Positions 62,366-64,000 of a DNA stretch of 64,000 bases are shown piece by piece. The DNA is from Aurantimonas sp036549475 (GTDB taxonomy: Bacteria; Pseudomonadota; Alphaproteobacteria; Rhizobiales; Rhizobiaceae): the NCBI RefSeq assembly GCF_036549475.1, contig NZ_JAZHLI010000012.1:29932-93931 (forward strand), in the 5' to 3' direction. The notes beneath the pieces are model-generated. The model was not told where the DNA came from and ran no database searches. It worked only from the letters and a program-made list of their open reading frames with translations. Numbering within the stretch: position 1 is the stretch's first letter; each line of letters begins with the position of its first letter. Made by a program: the position numbers and the translations under genes.

Positions 62366-62410
62366 TTTGTAAACCGAAGGTCGGGGGTTCAATCCCCTCA
62401 TCCGGCACCA
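62366..62410 (+). repeat. attR core, displaced 3' end of tRNA-Thr
   Basis: 45 bp identical to 42481-42525. Without the 5' half it cannot form a tRNA. It marks the right end of the element, 27 bp before the stop of the convergent-lying rlmB gene. Confidence 0.93.
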
Positions 62411-62436
62411 CCTCCCTGTCACCCGAGTGTTCCCCA

Positions 62437-63288
62437 TCAGCCGAGATGGCGACGCGTCGCATAAAGCGCGATGGCAGCGGCGTTGGAGACATTGAGCGAG
62501 CGGATCGCTCCCGGCATTTCGAGCCGTGCGAGCGCGTCCACCGTGGCCTGCGTCTTCTGCCGCAGGCCCTTGCCCTCGGCGCCCAGAACGATGGCGATGC
62601 GATCGCCGGCCAGGCTCGCCTCGAAGGATTCGGGACCGTCCGAATCGAGGCCGATGGTCCGGAAGCCTTGCCTGGACAGCGCGCTCAGCGCATCGGCAAG
62701 ATTGACCACCTCGATCTGGGTGACATGCTCCAGCGCGCCCGAGGCAGCCTTGGCCAGAACGCCGCCTTCCTGGGGCGAGTGCCGCGTCGTGGTCACCAGC
62801 GCATCGGCGCCGAAGGCGGTCGCCGAACGCAGGATCGCGCCGACATTGTGCGGATCGGTCACCTGGTCGAGCACGATGACGAGCCGGGCTCCCCCCAGAT
62901 CGTCGAGCCGGATCGCGGGAAGCGGCTCGGTCTCCAGCATGACTCCCTGGTGCACCGCCTCGCCGCCGAGTTCGGCGTCGAGGCGCTTGGGCTCGACCAT
63001 CTCCACCGGGCAGCGGATGGCGTCTTCCGCCATCTCCAGGCGGGCGAGGGCGTTTCGCGTCACCAGCAGCTGATGGAGCTTGCGGCGCGGATTGATCAGG
63101 GCCGCCGCCACCGTGTGGAGGCCATAGAGCCGCACGCGACCTGCAGGGGCCGGGCGCCCCGGCTGCGGCCGCCGCTTGGGCGCGGCGGACGGCGCTGCGC
63201 CGTCGGCGCGCTTGCGGTCGCGATGGGCCCGCCGAAGCGTGGCGTAATGGGTGTCCTTGGGGGTGCCCGAAGGCGTATCGTCGCTCAT
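62437..63288 (-). CDS. rlmB: 23S rRNA (guanosine-2'-O-)-methyltransferase RlmB
   Basis: 283 residues from the ATG at 63288. The substrate-binding N-terminus (RLYGLHTVAAALINPRRKLHQLL) is followed by the SPOUT domain: VIVLDQVTDPHNVGAILRSATAFGAD, VLGAEGKGLRQKTQATVD and IRSLNVSNAAAIALYATRR, the knot motifs. It methylates G2251 of 23S rRNA. A basic linker precedes the core. Confidence 0.93.
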   Translation of the reverse strand: MSDDTPSGTPKDTHYATLRRAHRDRKRADGAAPSAAPKRRPQPGRPAPAGRVRLYGLHTVAAALINPRRKLHQLLVTRNALARLEMAEDAIRCPVEMVEPKRLDAELGGEAVHQGVMLETEPLPAIRLDDLGGARLVIVLDQVTDPHNVGAILRSATAFGADALVTTTRHSPQEGGVLAKAASGALEHVTQIEVVNLADALSALSRQGFRTIGLDSDGPESFEASLAGDRIAIVLGAEGKGLRQKTQATVDALARLEMPGAIRSLNVSNAAAIALYATRRHLG

Positions 63289-63541
63289 CTGCGCTTCTCT
63301 ATCCCAGCCGGTGATCCGAGGAAAGCAGCGATCCCGGGCAGCCGGGATGCCGGGTCGCAGCATGCCGTCCCTGCCGCAGGGCCGGTTTCGCGCGGCCCGG
63401 TCGAGATCGATGCGGCTCGCCTCCCGATCCGGCGTTGACAGATCGCTCGCTGGCCATCATAAGGCCGCTCGGAAACGCCCGGTCCCGCGCCGGACGCTTC
63501 CAGCAGCCAGGCCAAGCGCCTGCACGCTTCGACGGCAGTCC

Positions 63542-63626
63542 GGAGGGATGCCCGAGTGGTTAAAGGGGACGGACTGTAAATCCGTTGGCTATGCCTACGT
63601 TGGTTCAAATCCAACTCCCTCCACCA
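63542..63626 (+). tRNA. tRNA-Tyr (anticodon GUA)
   Basis: 85 nt including encoded CCA. GGAGGGA pairs with TCCCTCC; anticodon stem ACGGA/TCCGT with loop CTGTAAA (anticodon GTA). The long variable arm, usual for tRNA-Tyr, is present (TGGCTATGCCTACG). Confidence 0.97.
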
Positions 63627-63653
63627 CTGCCGGTCGAACGGCGATGCGAAGGC

Positions 63654-63727
63654 GCGGGTATAGCTCAATGGTAGAGCAGCAGCCTTCCAAGCTGAATATG
63701 CGGGTTCGATTCCCGCTACCCGCTCCA
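63654..63727 (+). tRNA. tRNA-Gly (anticodon UCC)
   Basis: 74 nt including CCA. GCGGGTA pairs with TACCCGC; anticodon loop CTTCCAA, anticodon TCC. It lies 27 bp after tRNA-Tyr and 160 bp before tuf, the usual alphaproteobacterial arrangement. Confidence 0.97.
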
Positions 63728-63887
63728 GTCCACTCCGAATACTGAATGCTCTGCGCCTGCTGCGCGCCCCGTCCGGGGCCGCTACCAGCGGGTTTGGCGC
63801 AGGCGCATTTGCGCAGCGCTTGTCATTGGCCGCTGCACTCGTTATGTCGCGCCCGGACTCACGCATACGTTCAGTTGGGAGCCGACA

Positions 63888-64000
63888 ATGGCCAAGAGCA
63901 AATTCGAGCGCAACAAGCCGCATGTGAACATCGGCACGATTGGTCACGTCGACCATGGCAAGACGTCGCTGACGGCGGCGATCACGAAGTATTTCGGCGA
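63888..64000 (+). CDS. tuf: Elongation factor Tu, 3'-truncated by window end
   Basis: The visible ~37 residues begin [20 protein letters not shown] and go to [17 protein letters not shown], covering the GTP P-loop [13 protein letters not shown] precedes the ATG. The MAKSKFER opening is the alphaproteobacterial form. In the ~160 bp before it, TGCGCCTGC and GCAGGCGCA form an inverted repeat (63752-63760 and 63799-63807), perhaps a stem-loop in the mRNA leader. Confidence 0.97.

Larger units (their letters stand above)
42481..62410. mobile_element. Integrative element (prophage remnant or satellite-like), tRNA-Thr site
   Basis: Bounded by 45-bp exact direct repeats, which gives a predicted excised circle of 19,885 bp. 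The integrase lies next to the right repeat and reads toward it. Content: HTH-DUF433/DUF5615 pair, terminase, short structural block with tape measure, serine recombinase, a cargo block, an early operon with AlpA/HTH regulators, and an operator-rich divergent region. I see no portal, major capsid, head-tail connector, tube, baseplate or lysis gene. GC is visibly lower in the left 2 kb and around 60700-61130 than in the chromosome. Confidence 0.92.

Noticed and set aside
62366..62410. Second tRNA-Thr gene
   Set aside because: Only the 3' half is present; no acceptor 5' strand or D-arm.

Overview
The window is GC-rich DNA from an alphaproteobacterium, most likely of the Hyphomicrobiales (Rhizobiales). 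This rests on protein family types, the tRNA-Tyr/tRNA-Gly/tuf arrangement, FixK/FNR-type operators and a prophage with rhizobial-type small genes. It carries about 20 kb of integrated mobile DNA in an otherwise dense chromosomal background.

Layout. (1) 1-17000: a lipoprotein-release ABC transporter (permease fragment plus LolD), a VOC dioxygenase-like protein, the OtnK/OtnC pair for four-carbon acid sugars, glutamine-dependent NAD synthetase, a CPA1 Na+/H+ antiporter with a cyclic-nucleotide-binding tail, and a nucleobase module (CodA-like deaminase plus BMP-family ABC importer of four genes). Exonuclease III and a DUF1810 protein follow. (2) 17900-26700: a group of probable low-oxygen genes marked by three perfect TTGA-N6-TCAA operators: universal stress protein, zinc alcohol dehydrogenase, ADP-forming acyl-CoA synthetase fused to a GNAT domain, small cytochrome c, an APH/P-loop kinase fusion, a conserved hypothetical and a phasin-like protein. 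(3) 26700-42500: housekeeping and envelope genes (AI-2E transporter, PilZ, rhomboid, CBS, patatin, hisI-folE, Fe-S scaffold, yidD, LysM, thrS, acyltransferase, nitroreductase, flavin reductase, DUF2336, nadK).

(4) 42481-62410: an element integrated in the 3' part of a tRNA-Thr(UGU) gene. It is bounded by exact 45-bp direct repeats, encodes a tyrosine integrase beside the right end, and has copies of a GCGACATGG motif near both ends that look like integrase arm sites. It contains an HTH-DUF433/DUF5615 toxin-antitoxin-like pair, terminase genes, a truncated DUF2213 gene, a tape-measure gene, a serine recombinase, a cargo block (PIN-like protein, site-2 protease, secreted acidic protein), a tightly overlapped early operon and a three-copy operator at the divergent control region. 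I see no portal, major capsid, tail tube, baseplate or lysis gene, so it is either a decayed prophage or a satellite-like element.

(5) 62411-64000: rlmB, tRNA-Tyr, tRNA-Gly and the start of tuf. Without the element, the ancestral order would be nadK, tRNA-Thr, rlmB, tRNA-Tyr, tRNA-Gly, tuf.

One sequence problem matters: nadK is broken on paper by a 115-bp exact duplication flanking a single N (41755). This looks like an unmerged contig join, not a real mutation.
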